IMG/VR virus record: IMGVR_UViG_3300042868_006184
Location: 1-63,287 of that record
Strand: one strand, 5' to 3'
Origin: a virus
Length of the DNA: 63,287 bases
The notes beneath the pieces are model-generated. The model did not search any database, was not told the origin of the DNA, and saw only the letters and a program-made list of their open reading frames with translations. Below, in pieces: positions 26,956-35,511 of this stretch (the first letter of the stretch is position 1; each line of letters starts with the position of its first letter). Made by a program: the position numbers and the translations under genes.

Positions 26956-29900
26956 ATGAAAAATAACTACAATAAAAAAGCAAATGTAACAAATGACATG
27001 AGGGGTGAAGATTCCGATGACTATGGAACTTTTGAGATTTACAAAAATGGAGGTAATATTGAGGTTAAAGTTGTAAATAGCGACAAACAATATAATGAGA
27101 AACAATACGATTGGATTTTAGGTGATAAGGATAAGGATAGTGTTGCTAACGCAGACGATGTAAAACCTCTTGACAAAAATATAAAGGAGCGTATAGACGA
27201 ACCAACTATTACAACTGGAATAAAGAATTTAATATCATTAAAGAAATCTTTGGATAGCACAATGTATTCATTCATTGAAGACCTTAAAAATGTTGCTCCA
27301 AACAATAGCAAGATTTATGCTCGGACAAAAACACCTTATAGTGTACTTGATAAGTTAATCAAAAAGCGACTTTCAACTATTACAGATTTGATTGGAACAA
27401 CTATTGTTACAAATGATAAAAAGGAATTAGATGCTATAAAGAATTATGTTGAATCTGGTAAAATTGGTAAGGTTGTCGAGATGGAAGATATGTACGAAAA
27501 ACCAAAACAAGGTTATAGAGCGTATCATTTTTTGATTGAAAGAAATGGAATGACGATTGAATTGCAGGTAAAAACAAAACGTCAAAAAGCGTTAAACGAA
27601 TTAAGTCACGAACCATACAAATTAGGTAAATTAAATTCAACAGTAAACCTTAAAATGACAGAATTGGCAAATCGTGCTGATGAAGGTGATAAGAATGCTA
27701 TAAAAGAATATAATGACTTTATGAATCAACCAAATGTAGAGAAACTATTTTATGCAGATGGACAAATGATGGCTAAAGGAGGCACATTGACCAAATCACA
27801 ATTAAAGCACTTTAAAGAATGGATGGAAGATGGTAATGTTAGTAAAAACAACGATGGTACATATTCTACACAAGATGCTCAATTTAGTAACAAATTGAAA
27901 GACTTTAACGAACTTAAAAAGTATTTTAAAAGAGAATTTGCTATTGATGAATATGCTGATGGTGGTGGAGTAGATGATATTCAAAAGAAAATAGAGTACG
28001 CAAAAACGCTAAAAGTGGGTGACGAATTTAGCTATAAAGATTCTGGTAGATTACGACCAACAAAAGATATAGTTTACTATATATTTAATGATGACCCAAT
28101 TAATTTTATTGGCATCAAAGAAAGAGATGAAGACGATAGAAGCTATGTGGAAAAAGTCCAAACAATCAAAATATTTGTTCCAGAGAAAGATAGCGATACC
28201 AAAATGGCAAATGGTGGGAGCGTAAGTAAAAGAGGAGGTAATTTTAATGTAGGTGATAAAGTAATGGTTGACGATAGTGGTTACATCAAGTCTTTTCAAG
28301 GATTTGACTTATCGAAACCAGCTACTATTTTGACTAAAAATAAAGTAAAAACAAGTCAAGGTATTAAATATTCTTATAGTATTGAGTTGGCAGATGGCAG
28401 AAAACCATTTAATAATGCGATGGAAAATAAATTAACTTTAGCAGATACATATTATGCTAAAGGTGGCGAAGTAAATAATCCAAGTAAAAAAGAAATGCTT
28501 AATTATTTGAATATGTATTTTGATAATTATTCAGAATTAAGAACAATAGCTGTTGAAGAAGACAATATATTGACAAGAAAAATGTTAAATTCATTAGATG
28601 ACGAATTATTGGAATTGGCTTATGAAGATGCAAAATATGAAATAAAAGCAGATACACAATATGCTGATGGTGGTAAAATGGCAAAAGGTGGAGGAGTTAA
28701 AAAAAGAATAGTAGTTGTATGGGATGAGGGCTATGGCAAAGTTATTAACGATTTGTACAATCAATGGAATAACGTTAAAACTCAAGTGCAATATGACAAA
28801 TGGGTTAGTAAAGTTAAAGAAACCAAATTTGGTACTTATGGAAATATACCATTTGAAGAGGTTTTGGAAAAGTTTGATTTCGATAACGCACCTATCAATA
28901 GTTTCCATCTAAAAACCTTCAAAGTCGAACTTAAAAATGCTTTGAATAAATACGAAGATGGCGGTTTAATGGATTCACAACAAGGCATTGACTTGTTTGA
29001 AGACTACGAAAATATCCCAGCAAATGTTCAATCTATTTTAGATAACCATGAAGATGCTTTTATGGATGGTGATTACAAAGAATTGCAGAAAGCATTAACT
29101 CAATTAAAGAAAATAGGGTACACTTTTGAATATGACTTAGACGGTCAAGCATACGACTTACGTCCAATAGGAACTAAAGGTAAAAGTGAAATGGAAGAAT
29201 ATGAAGAGGGAACAGAAGCATTCAAACAAGGCGGTAATGTAGATAGTTCTGTAACAAAACTAAATAAATTGGGTATTAGAACTTCAGATGAATTTGGAGA
29301 TGAATTTAGGGATTTCCTTGACGATTTAGAAGAAAAAAATGATGGAGAATATATTGGTTATAGATTAGATTTACCAAATAATGAATTAACGCTCATACAA
29401 GAAAAAGCAACTAAAACAGTTTCAATATTAGACTATTCAGAATTTCCTAAAGATAAAACATGGAGAATAGAAAAACATTCAATTATACATTACAAAGAAG
29501 GCGGTTCAATGACAAACAAAAATCAAACAACAATGACACAAGAACACATAGACAAATTTGTACGAGGTGCAAATAGTACAGATGAAACAGCAAGAGAAAT
29601 TAGCACTAGAAAGCTAAAAGAAGCAGGACTTGACAAAAATGGTAAGCCTCTTGAAAGCAAACTATCAAAACCTAAAACTTCAAAAAAAGTAAAAGTAACT
29701 CCAATGGAAAAATTGGATAAAGAAACAAAAACCTCTATGGAGGATTATTTTGATAAATCAAAAGAAGATGCAGAAGATGATGAAGGCAAGACTTTAATAA
29801 GTTACGATGAATTTAACAAAATGTGGAATACTATGCCACATGATACATTTCTTTTTTGGGTAGGTTGGGACACATATAGCTATAACGAGTTTGAAGTAAT

Positions 29901-30339
29901 GGGAGATGGTGATTTCAAAAAAGGAATTGAGAAATTTTATAAAGACTATAAAGTGCTTGTAGATTTTCAAATTGATGGAAGTGATAAAACATATAGAATT
30001 GATATTAGGAAAAGTTCTAAACCTACTACATCAGAAAAAAAAGCAAAGGCAACTAACACTTCTAAAGCACCAATGACAGACAGCAAAGAAACAGAAGACG
30101 AATATTGTAAAAGAATTATAGCTGAAGCAAGAGCAAGAAAATTAAAAGCTAAAAAAATTGCTAAAAAATCTGCAAACAAACCAGCAGTTACAAAAGCGAC
30201 TGAAAGAGTTGAAAGAACGCATGAATCTATTGAAAAGCAAATTGAAACAGGTAAATTAAAAAAGGAACAAATTGAAAAAATTATCGCAGAAACAGAAGAT
30301 TTATTAAGAATGTTAAAAAAAGCATTAAAATCTTTGTAA
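26956..30339 (+). CDS. Polyvalent protein 4 with RelA/SpoT synthetase domain
   Basis: 1127-aa multidomain protein. Residues about 90-230 form a RelA/SpoT-type nucleotidyltransferase with the expected residues: ARTKTPYSVLDK (near 122), DLIGTTIV (near 145), EDMYEKPKQGYRAYH (177-191) and IELQVKT (near 201). This domain makes (p)ppGpp or related pyrophosphorylated products. The rest is a chain of small modules separated by about ten [MFY]xxGG linkers (for example AKGGTL, DGGGVD, ANGGSV, AKGGEV, EDGGLM, KQGGNV and KEGGSM). It ends in a Lys/Ala-rich and coiled-coil tail. One module near residue 720 (FEYDLDGQAYDLRPIG) resembles a short conserved phage domain. A separate HD hydrolase at 62392 could reverse the synthetase. 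Confidence 0.88.
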   Translation: MKNNYNKKANVTNDMRGEDSDDYGTFEIYKNGGNIEVKVVNSDKQYNEKQYDWILGDKDKDSVANADDVKPLDKNIKERIDEPTITTGIKNLISLKKSLDSTMYSFIEDLKNVAPNNSKIYARTKTPYSVLDKLIKKRLSTITDLIGTTIVTNDKKELDAIKNYVESGKIGKVVEMEDMYEKPKQGYRAYHFLIERNGMTIELQVKTKRQKALNELSHEPYKLGKLNSTVNLKMTELANRADEGDKNAIKEYNDFMNQPNVEKLFYADGQMMAKGGTLTKSQLKHFKEWMEDGNVSKNNDGTYSTQDAQFSNKLKDFNELKKYFKREFAIDEYADGGGVDDIQKKIEYAKTLKVGDEFSYKDSGRLRPTKDIVYYIFNDDPINFIGIKERDEDDRSYVEKVQTIKIFVPEKDSDTKMANGGSVSKRGGNFNVGDKVMVDDSGYIKSFQGFDLSKPATILTKNKVKTSQGIKYSYSIELADGRKPFNNAMENKLTLADTYYAKGGEVNNPSKKEMLNYLNMYFDNYSELRTIAVEEDNILTRKMLNSLDDELLELAYEDAKYEIKADTQYADGGKMAKGGGVKKRIVVVWDEGYGKVINDLYNQWNNVKTQVQYDKWVSKVKETKFGTYGNIPFEEVLEKFDFDNAPINSFHLKTFKVELKNALNKYEDGGLMDSQQGIDLFEDYENIPANVQSILDNHEDAFMDGDYKELQKALTQLKKIGYTFEYDLDGQAYDLRPIGTKGKSEMEEYEEGTEAFKQGGNVDSSVTKLNKLGIRTSDEFGDEFRDFLDDLEEKNDGEYIGYRLDLPNNELTLIQEKATKTVSILDYSEFPKDKTWRIEKHSIIHYKEGGSMTNKNQTTMTQEHIDKFVRGANSTDETAREISTRKLKEAGLDKNGKPLESKLSKPKTSKKVKVTPMEKLDKETKTSMEDYFDKSKEDAEDDEGKTLISYDEFNKMWNTMPHDTFLFWVGWDTYSYNEFEVMGDGDFKKGIEKFYKDYKVLVDFQIDGSDKTYRIDIRKSSKPTTSEKKAKATNTSKAPMTDSKETEDEYCKRIIAEARARKLKAKKIAKKSANKPAVTKATERVERTHESIEKQIETGKLKKEQIEKIIAETEDLLRMLKKALKSL

Positions 30340-30355
30340 ATTTGCACAATCACAT

Positions 30356-30427
30356 TGCCCTTTCGTCTAACTGGCAGGACAAATGTTTTTGGTACATTGA
30401 ATCGAAGTTCAAATCTTTGAGGGGCAA
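30356..30427 (+). tRNA. tRNA-Gln (UUG)
   Basis: 72-base cloverleaf. Acceptor arms are TGCCCTT and AGGGGCA. The D stem is GTCT/GGAC with an AACTGGCA loop. The anticodon stem is AATGT/ACATT with loop TTTTGGT, giving anticodon TTG at 30389-30391. The variable region is 4 bases, and the T stem is CGAAG/CTTTG with loop TTCAAAT. The discriminator is A and CCA is not encoded. It sits right after the last giant gene. CAA is the natural Gln codon in this AT-rich genome, so it probably supports translation. Confidence 0.9.
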
Positions 30428-30476
30428 CAATTTTTAAACACATAAAAAATATTAATTAACCTAAAAAAAAATAATA

Positions 30477-30971
30477 ATGTACGCTTACGAAAAATTAATG
30501 CAAGAATACAACTTGAAAGAATCTGACCTTACAAAAAAAGCAAAAGTAGCAATAACAGCTATCAAAAATATTGAGAAATCATTGGTAAGGCAGAAAGGTA
30601 AATCCAACTTTAAAGGTATGTCTGATGAAACAAGAGAAAAGATTGAAGTAAACGACCAATTTGCTGTTGATGAAATAGAAATGATGATGGATAATGATGA
30701 TGATGATTCCAATGCAGACAATCAAAAAAAAGAAACAATAGTTACCCTTACCGAAGAAGAAAAGAAAGGAAACGAAATCGAAAGTGAGTTAAAAAAACTA
30801 GTTGAAAGCAATAAACTTTCATATAGCATTGACGAACTTAGAAACCTTGCACCAACTACTTATGAAGAGATTTGGGATAACTACGAAGATGACGAAGAAA
30901 ATGGTGTAGGAACGTCTAATTTTAAAATCATGGAAGATTCAAACAATTTATTTACAGTAACAAAAAAATAA
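30477..30971 (+). CDS. Hypothetical acidic protein, 164 aa
   Basis: An N-terminal helical region precedes a low-complexity acidic stretch of Asp and Asn (about residues 69-80) and a second small folded part. No known domain. It lies 50 bases downstream of the tRNA and seven before a small membrane-protein gene. Confidence 0.7.
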   Translation: MYAYEKLMQEYNLKESDLTKKAKVAITAIKNIEKSLVRQKGKSNFKGMSDETREKIEVNDQFAVDEIEMMMDNDDDDSNADNQKKETIVTLTEEEKKGNEIESELKKLVESNKLSYSIDELRNLAPTTYEEIWDNYEDDEENGVGTSNFKIMEDSNNLFTVTKK

Positions 30972-30977
30972 CATATT

Positions 30978-31133
30978 ATGGCATTTAAAACATTCCCAAC
31001 AAAAAATCTATCTAACTCTAATGGAGGTGGAGGTATATTTGGAACATTAATTATCATAGCTGGAGTATTAGGCTTAGGCTATCTTTTCAAAACCCAAGTC
31101 CTAGACAAAAAAGATACGGACGATAAAAAGTAA
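30978..31133 (+). CDS. Small membrane protein, 51 aa
   Basis: Gly-rich N-terminal part, then one membrane segment (about 20-37, FGTLIIIAGVLGLGYLF) and a strongly charged Asp/Lys tail. This architecture repeats in the late virion genes, so it may be a minor virion membrane protein. Seven bases separate it from the next gene. Confidence 0.65.
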   Translation: MAFKTFPTKNLSNSNGGGGIFGTLIIIAGVLGLGYLFKTQVLDKKDTDDKK

Positions 31134-31139
31134 AACACC

Positions 31140-31337
31140 ATGACTTTAGGAAACGAACTTAAACAAAATACTACTCTAATTATTGCCCTTGCTACGTTTG
31201 GAGGACTTATCTTAGGTTGTATGACGTTCTTTAATAGTAGAGAGCATATAAAGATGCAAAAAGAGGTTCTTGCAATTGATAAGCAAATGAAGGAACTTCA
31301 GCTAGATAGAGAGAAGAAAGCTAGTTTGATAAAATAA
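31140..31337 (+). CDS. Small membrane protein with coiled-coil tail, 65 aa
   Basis: One membrane segment (about 12-30) is followed by a charged helix of about 30 residues rich in Lys, Glu and Gln. The layout recalls small holin or spanin accessory proteins, but no family is recognised. It is closely spaced with both neighbours. Confidence 0.65.
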   Translation: MTLGNELKQNTTLIIALATFGGLILGCMTFFNSREHIKMQKEVLAIDKQMKELQLDREKKASLIK

Positions 31338-31339
31338 GT

Positions 31340-32074
31340 ATGTTTCCTAAAGTCTTAATATCCTCACCTACTGCATCTGCCAAAAACTATTGCTTTGATA
31401 AATTCATTTTGAATATATCGAAGTTTACTTACCCTAATTTTGAGGTTGTTTTATTCGATAATACCCTTGACAAAGGAGAGAATGTAGAATACCTTAATAA
31501 TCGTTTCTATGAATTGTTCGGTCATAATAAATGGTTCAAAGCAATAAAGACTAATTGTGATAGTCGTTCTGTAATTGAGAGAATGGCACAAAGCCATAAT
31601 GATTTAGTAAATTATGCCAAAGAAAATAACTATCCACTAATACTACATTTAGAAACGGACGTAATGCCACCTAGTGACGTTATAGAGCGTTTATTTGTAC
31701 AAAGAAAGCAAGTTATAGGTTCTGTCTATTATCGTGACGAGGGACTATGGAGAAAGCCAATGATTCAGCAAAGATTAGAGATAGCACCACGCAATATCAA
31801 AACATACAATTTAGAACCTAATGAAGATGCTACATTTTTGGATGGTACGACTAAATTAGTTGCTCATGTAGGATTAGGATGCGTCTTGATGCAAACAAGG
31901 ATATTTATAAATCTAAAATTTAGGTTTATTGAAAATATAGATATGCACCCAGATAGCTATTTTGCAGAGGATTGTTTTAGAAACAACATACCTATCTATT
32001 GTGATACGTCAATTATATGCGAACATGATAATAAGAATTGGCTTGACGTTTATAGGAGTATGAACAAGAACTAA
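31340..32074 (+). CDS. Glycosyltransferase, GT-A type
   Basis: 244-aa GT-A-fold protein. The N-terminal KVLISSPTASAKNYCFDKF strand-loop, a central LHLETDVMPP acidic motif (near residue 113) and a late CEHDNKNW segment are typical of the small glycosyltransferases found in Bacteroidota phages. It could glycosylate virion or host surface molecules. It is the last plus-strand gene before a convergent minus-strand block. Confidence 0.78.
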   Translation: MFPKVLISSPTASAKNYCFDKFILNISKFTYPNFEVVLFDNTLDKGENVEYLNNRFYELFGHNKWFKAIKTNCDSRSVIERMAQSHNDLVNYAKENNYPLILHLETDVMPPSDVIERLFVQRKQVIGSVYYRDEGLWRKPMIQQRLEIAPRNIKTYNLEPNEDATFLDGTTKLVAHVGLGCVLMQTRIFINLKFRFIENIDMHPDSYFAEDCFRNNIPIYCDTSIICEHDNKNWLDVYRSMNKN

Positions 32075-32166
32075 TTTTATACTAAATGGTATAATACCTT
32101 ATCGTATAATATCGCATCATATCGTATTAAATTGCTTTCATATTCTGTTACAGATAGTGTTTCCAT

Positions 32167-32334
32167 TTATTTTACTATTATTAAATCTTCTTTTAAATAT
32201 CTTTTATTTGATGGTGTTTCGCTTATATGGTAAGCGATGAATGATTTTGATTTTGGAGGATTTACATCAAATACAGCAGTAATAGTATGTATTTTTTTAT
32301 ATCCTTTAATTTTAACTTTAGTACCTTTTTTCAT
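32167..32334 (-). CDS. Small basic beta-rich protein, 55 aa
   Basis: Minus-strand gene in an apparently empty interval. It begins KKGTKVKIKGYKK and continues in alternating strands ending YLKEDLIIVK, a pattern like a small SH3/KOW barrel. Similar in style to the products at 2427 and 62979. The 92 bases between it and the convergent glycosyltransferase gene hold only a short GGTAT/ATACC dyad. Confidence 0.62.
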   Translation of the reverse strand: MKKGTKVKIKGYKKIHTITAVFDVNPPKSKSFIAYHISETPSNKRYLKEDLIIVK

Positions 32335-32375
32335 TTTTTTTAATTTTTAATGTTAATAATTATCAAATATACTAA

Positions 32376-32819
32376 TTAAATTGCTTTCATTTGTTGCTTT
32401 ATTTCATAGATATTTTTCAACTGCTTATACAACTCCAGTTTAACCTGTAAATTCGTTTCAGCAATAGTAAAATTCATGTTCTTTAAAACCTTATCTACTA
32501 CATCATTTGTTGGTGCAATACCTTTAGCATGGATTAAATACTTATCGAAATTCTCATTCATTTCCTTTTCATCCAAAGCAAGTTGTTTCATGTAAGTATC
32601 AAAGTATTTTTGCTTTTCAAGAATTATCTTTTCAAGTGTTTGAATCTTGTTCTTTGTTTCGATAGCTAAAATATCCTCTTGCACATCTTCTAAGCATCTA
32701 TATTTTTGCTCCTTATTGCGTTTCCTATCTAAGAAAAAAACAACCTCATTTTGAAGTTTAAGCAATTCTTTATGTGTTTTTATGCTATTTTCTAGTGTTT
32801 CTCTATATGGGTGATTCAT
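32376..32819 (-). CDS. Coiled-coil protein, 147 aa
   Basis: Almost entirely helical with heptad-like spacing, basic and acidic residues mixed. No membrane segment. No family recognised. It belongs to a four-gene leftward group that interrupts the otherwise rightward genome. Confidence 0.72.
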   Translation of the reverse strand: MNHPYRETLENSIKTHKELLKLQNEVVFFLDRKRNKEQKYRCLEDVQEDILAIETKNKIQTLEKIILEKQKYFDTYMKQLALDEKEMNENFDKYLIHAKGIAPTNDVVDKVLKNMNFTIAETNLQVKLELYKQLKNIYEIKQQMKAI

Positions 32820-32824
32820 AGTGA

Positions 32825-32956
32825 TTATTTATCTTTTAAAAGTTTAATTATCTCAACAATAGTTGCACAAAGAACAAAAATAATAAGAATAACAGAAAAT
32901 CCTATTGCCAATGATTCTTTAGGGTATTTATGTACTATTTCTATTAATTTTATCAT
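32825..32956 (-). CDS. Small membrane protein, 43 aa
   Basis: Minus-strand gene with one membrane segment (about 15-35, IGFSVILIIFVLCATIV) and basic flanks. It is tightly packed between its two neighbours. Function unknown. Confidence 0.6.
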   Translation of the reverse strand: MIKLIEIVHKYPKESLAIGFSVILIIFVLCATIVEIIKLLKDK

Positions 32957-32959
32957 AGT

Positions 32960-33328
32960 TTAAGGCAACATTTCCATTTGAATAAGTGAACAAACTGTGT
33001 ACCATTTCTTAACAGTTTGATTAATTGGTGGCTTTGTACCTTCAAAAGAAGCAACGTAGAATTTAACATTAACTTTATCTTCTACACAAAATTTATTCGT
33101 TATAGCAAAATAGCAATCTTTCTTAATTGATATGTAGATATGTCTTTTCCTTTGTCTTCCACTTACAAGTATTACCCAGCAATGCTTTTCTCCTTCACCA
33201 AACTCTAAGATAGTTCCTTTAATTTGGTTAAATTCTGTTTGTGATTCGTTCTTATTGAAACTTACTGATGTTTCAGCTATTATATCCTCGCTTATATTGT
33301 AGTTTGGTTCGTTTAATTCGTCTTGCAT
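32960..33328 (-). CDS. Hypothetical protein, 122 aa
   Basis: Beta-rich protein with a region (about 35-100) that could be a cold-shock or OB-like nucleic-acid-binding fold: GTILEFGEGEKHCWVILV, then a basic RQRKRHIYI strand. The frame is open up to 33367, but a minus-strand TATGTTTG box (plus-strand 33343-33350) lies inside that extension. I therefore place the start at the Met at 33328. Confidence 0.65.
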   Translation of the reverse strand: MQDELNEPNYNISEDIIAETSVSFNKNESQTEFNQIKGTILEFGEGEKHCWVILVSGRQRKRHIYISIKKDCYFAITNKFCVEDKVNVKFYVASFEGTKPPINQTVKKWYTVCSLIQMEMLP

Positions 33329-33373
33329 ACATTTTATTTTTGCAAACATACAAAAATTAATACGCAAATTTAA

Positions 33374-33406
33374 TTTGTTTTTTGTGATTATTTGTGTTTA
33401 TATTTG
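33374..33406 (+). promoter_or_regulatory. Rightward promoter in a divergent gene gap
   Basis: TTTG at 33374-33377 and TATATTTG at 33399-33406, spacer 21 bases, read toward the DnaA-C-like gene. A minus-strand -7-like box (TATGTTTG) lies at 33343-33350, so the gap is a divergent control region. Confidence 0.65.
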
Positions 33407-33472
33407 CAACGATTAAAAAACGTATGTCATAAATTATATCATAATGAAACCCATTTTATTTATGAAAACAAT

Positions 33473-33901
33473 ATGCCTAAAGGCTCAAACGATGTAAGAA
33501 ACATACTTACAGCAGTAATCAATGCGTGTGAAATAAACGACACAAAAGATGTAATAGATGCCTTAAATGGCTTATCTAACAACGAAAAAGACTCTACTTC
33601 TAAGATAACCTCCGATTTAATTATTGAGCATGTATGCTTAGAATATCAAATCTCAAAGAAAACACTAATCCATTCTACGGCTAGAGGTCATATAAACCAA
33701 GCCAAAAAGCAAGTTTGTTGTTTAATGAATCAACTATTAAATTCTAGTACAAGACGTACTGGAAAGGTATTGCTATGTGATGCCAATACAGTTAGTCGAG
33801 CATTAAAATACCAACGTGAATTGTCTATTAAGATACCAGAGGAGGTTCTATTTAAGCAAACTAATGAGAAATTATTCAATAAAATTAACCAATTAAAATA
33901 A
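33473..33901 (+). CDS. DnaA domain IV-like DNA-binding protein
   Basis: 142-aa protein resembling the C-terminal DNA-binding domain of DnaA. Helices around SDLIIEHVCLEYQISKKTLIHSTARGHINQAKKQVCC match the helix-turn-helix and basic-loop pattern. The frame is open from 33392 only through a TTG upstream of the predicted transcription start, so the ATG at 33473 is preferred. It may bind replication-origin or promoter sites. A second DnaA-C-like protein is encoded at 59190. Confidence 0.72.
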   Translation: MPKGSNDVRNILTAVINACEINDTKDVIDALNGLSNNEKDSTSKITSDLIIEHVCLEYQISKKTLIHSTARGHINQAKKQVCCLMNQLLNSSTRRTGKVLLCDANTVSRALKYQRELSIKIPEEVLFKQTNEKLFNKINQLK

Positions 33902-33905
33902 AACT

Positions 33906-34367
33906 ATGTTACAAGAACACAAAGACTACATTGAAAAAATGATTTTTGGGAATGAAATTGACGATACCCTACCTGCTATTGCAACTATGTTAGAGCAAAT
34001 TGTCACTAAAAAGAAACCTACATTCGATAGTAATGGATTGAGTTATGATTTGGACTTTTTAGAAGAAGTATCCTATGGTATTTTAGTTCTACCAATAGAT
34101 ATTCAGTCACATTTTGTAGATGAACAAACAAAGATGTTAGTAGATAATAACCAATTAACAATGGAAGACGATTTAAGCGAAGATATTATTGGTAGTGAAA
34201 GCATAGCAAGGCAACTAGACGAAAACCTCGTAAACGCTACTTCTATTGGCAATATAGCCTATGTATATGAATACACTAAGGATGAAAGAACAAAAGAGAT
34301 AGCAAAGCAATGGATAACAGCGTTTGCAGAACAATTAATGATTAAATTTAGTAAAAACAATAATTAA
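33906..34367 (+). CDS. Hypothetical acidic protein, 153 aa
   Basis: Acidic, helical protein, five bases after the DnaA-C-like gene. No motif recognised. It lies in the operon leading to the packaging ATPase, so a role in assembly or packaging is possible but unproved. Confidence 0.72.
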   Translation: MLQEHKDYIEKMIFGNEIDDTLPAIATMLEQIVTKKKPTFDSNGLSYDLDFLEEVSYGILVLPIDIQSHFVDEQTKMLVDNNQLTMEDDLSEDIIGSESIARQLDENLVNATSIGNIAYVYEYTKDERTKEIAKQWITAFAEQLMIKFSKNNN

Positions 34368-34384
34368 CAAATAAATTAACAAAA

Positions 34385-35470
34385 ATGGCTAACGCAATTT
34401 ATAAAAAGGAACATGGTAGACCAACCTATTTAGAAAATAAAATGGTTAAGGATATTGAGGATAAAAGAAGCAAAAACCCTAGTTCTTACAACTATGGTAC
34501 GGCAACAACAAAAGACGAATTACAAAAGATACATACCAACTATGTGTTGGCAGAGGAAACGGAGATAATTAGCGAAACAAAGAATCCATCTAGTGAAGAT
34601 AATAGTTATAGCGATATGGACGATATTAGTGACCCACATAATGAATCAGCACCACAGATTCGTGACTACGTTAAAGAAGAAGGATTTAGTAGAGATGGCA
34701 ATAATGACAAAAAGGTTATTACTAACGACTTTGCACAACCAACAAACTTTAAAGAAGCGTATAATTTGCCAGATGATGACGATATAGAGGATGACTACAA
34801 ACCAAAAGACAAAGGAAATGATAAGTCTACTAATAATTCTAGTGATAAGAGTTCTACTAAAAGAAAAGAATCGGTTAATCCAGATTTTGATGACATGTCA
34901 CCTTCTGCTCAAAAGAAAGAAACCAAAGAGTTTGCCAAAATATTAGTAGATGGTGGTTGTGCTATTTTAGAACAAGGGATTGTTTGGTACACTACAAAAG
35001 ACTTTACCGATTCTAAATTGATACAAATGTCACTTGATGGTGAGATTGATTTGGACTTATTAATAAGCCTTGATAGTAGACAACAAGCAACTGTTCGTGA
35101 GTTCTTTAATCAAATGGAGGTTAGTGTTAAAGAGGGTGCAAAATTTACTGACGAATACAAAGAAAGCCTTACACGTTCACTTTATAAGGTGATGCTAGAA
35201 AAGGGTATTGCACCTACTCCTATGCAAAGTTTATTGGCAAATATAGGTAAAGGACTTTTTGAGAAATTTGGCTTAATCGTAGCTACAAAAATACAAGCAA
35301 ATAGCGTATTACAACAATTAAAAGAAATGAAAATAAATAGTGGTGATTATAATGTAAATCGTGCAACAGATAGCAATGAACAACCATTAACGGCAGAAGG
35401 AGTAGAGGAATTGTTCAAGGAAGAGGAAAGTAATCAATCAGCACCAACAAATGATGAAGGCGAGGAATAA
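34385..35470 (+). CDS. Hypothetical protein next to packaging ATPase, 361 aa
   Basis: The N-terminal 180 residues are polar, acidic and probably disordered (Asp, Ser, Asn and Lys rich). The C-terminal part (about 180-335) is a helical domain containing LVDGGCAILEQGIVW and SRQQATVREFFNQME. It ends in a Glu-rich tail. No family is recognised. Immediate adjacency to the packaging ATPase suggests a virion or packaging partner. Confidence 0.72.
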   Translation: MANAIYKKEHGRPTYLENKMVKDIEDKRSKNPSSYNYGTATTKDELQKIHTNYVLAEETEIISETKNPSSEDNSYSDMDDISDPHNESAPQIRDYVKEEGFSRDGNNDKKVITNDFAQPTNFKEAYNLPDDDDIEDDYKPKDKGNDKSTNNSSDKSSTKRKESVNPDFDDMSPSAQKKETKEFAKILVDGGCAILEQGIVWYTTKDFTDSKLIQMSLDGEIDLDLLISLDSRQQATVREFFNQMEVSVKEGAKFTDEYKESLTRSLYKVMLEKGIAPTPMQSLLANIGKGLFEKFGLIVATKIQANSVLQQLKEMKINSGDYNVNRATDSNEQPLTAEGVEELFKEEESNQSAPTNDEGEE

Positions 35471-35485
35471 TTAATTAATTAAGTT

Positions 35486-35493
35486 TATATTTG
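35486..35493 (+). promoter_or_regulatory. -7-like box ahead of packaging ATPase
   Basis: TATATTTG sits 18 bases before the ATPase start, but no TTG lies at the expected distance, so this is a weak or activated promoter. The following TAAGAGAATTTTTAA recurs near 40334 ahead of the virion genes. Confidence 0.4.
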
Positions 35494-35511
35494 TAAGAGA
35501 ATTTTTAAAAA

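Noticed and set aside
30356-30427. Suppressor tRNA and TAG-to-Gln recoding
   Set aside because: The anticodon is TTG, not CTA, and TAG ends several genes normally (for example at 2317, 41553 and 58723).
32131-32392. Repeated ATTAAATTGCTTTCAT near 32134 and 32377
   Set aside because: The second copy is the end of the 147-aa coiled-coil gene. The first is a short isolated match, probably a remnant of a small duplication, with no further structure.
33329-33472. Longer N-termini for both divergent genes in this gap
   Set aside because: The minus-strand extension to 33367 runs through a -7-like box. The plus-strand extension to 33392 begins with TTG upstream of the predicted transcription start.
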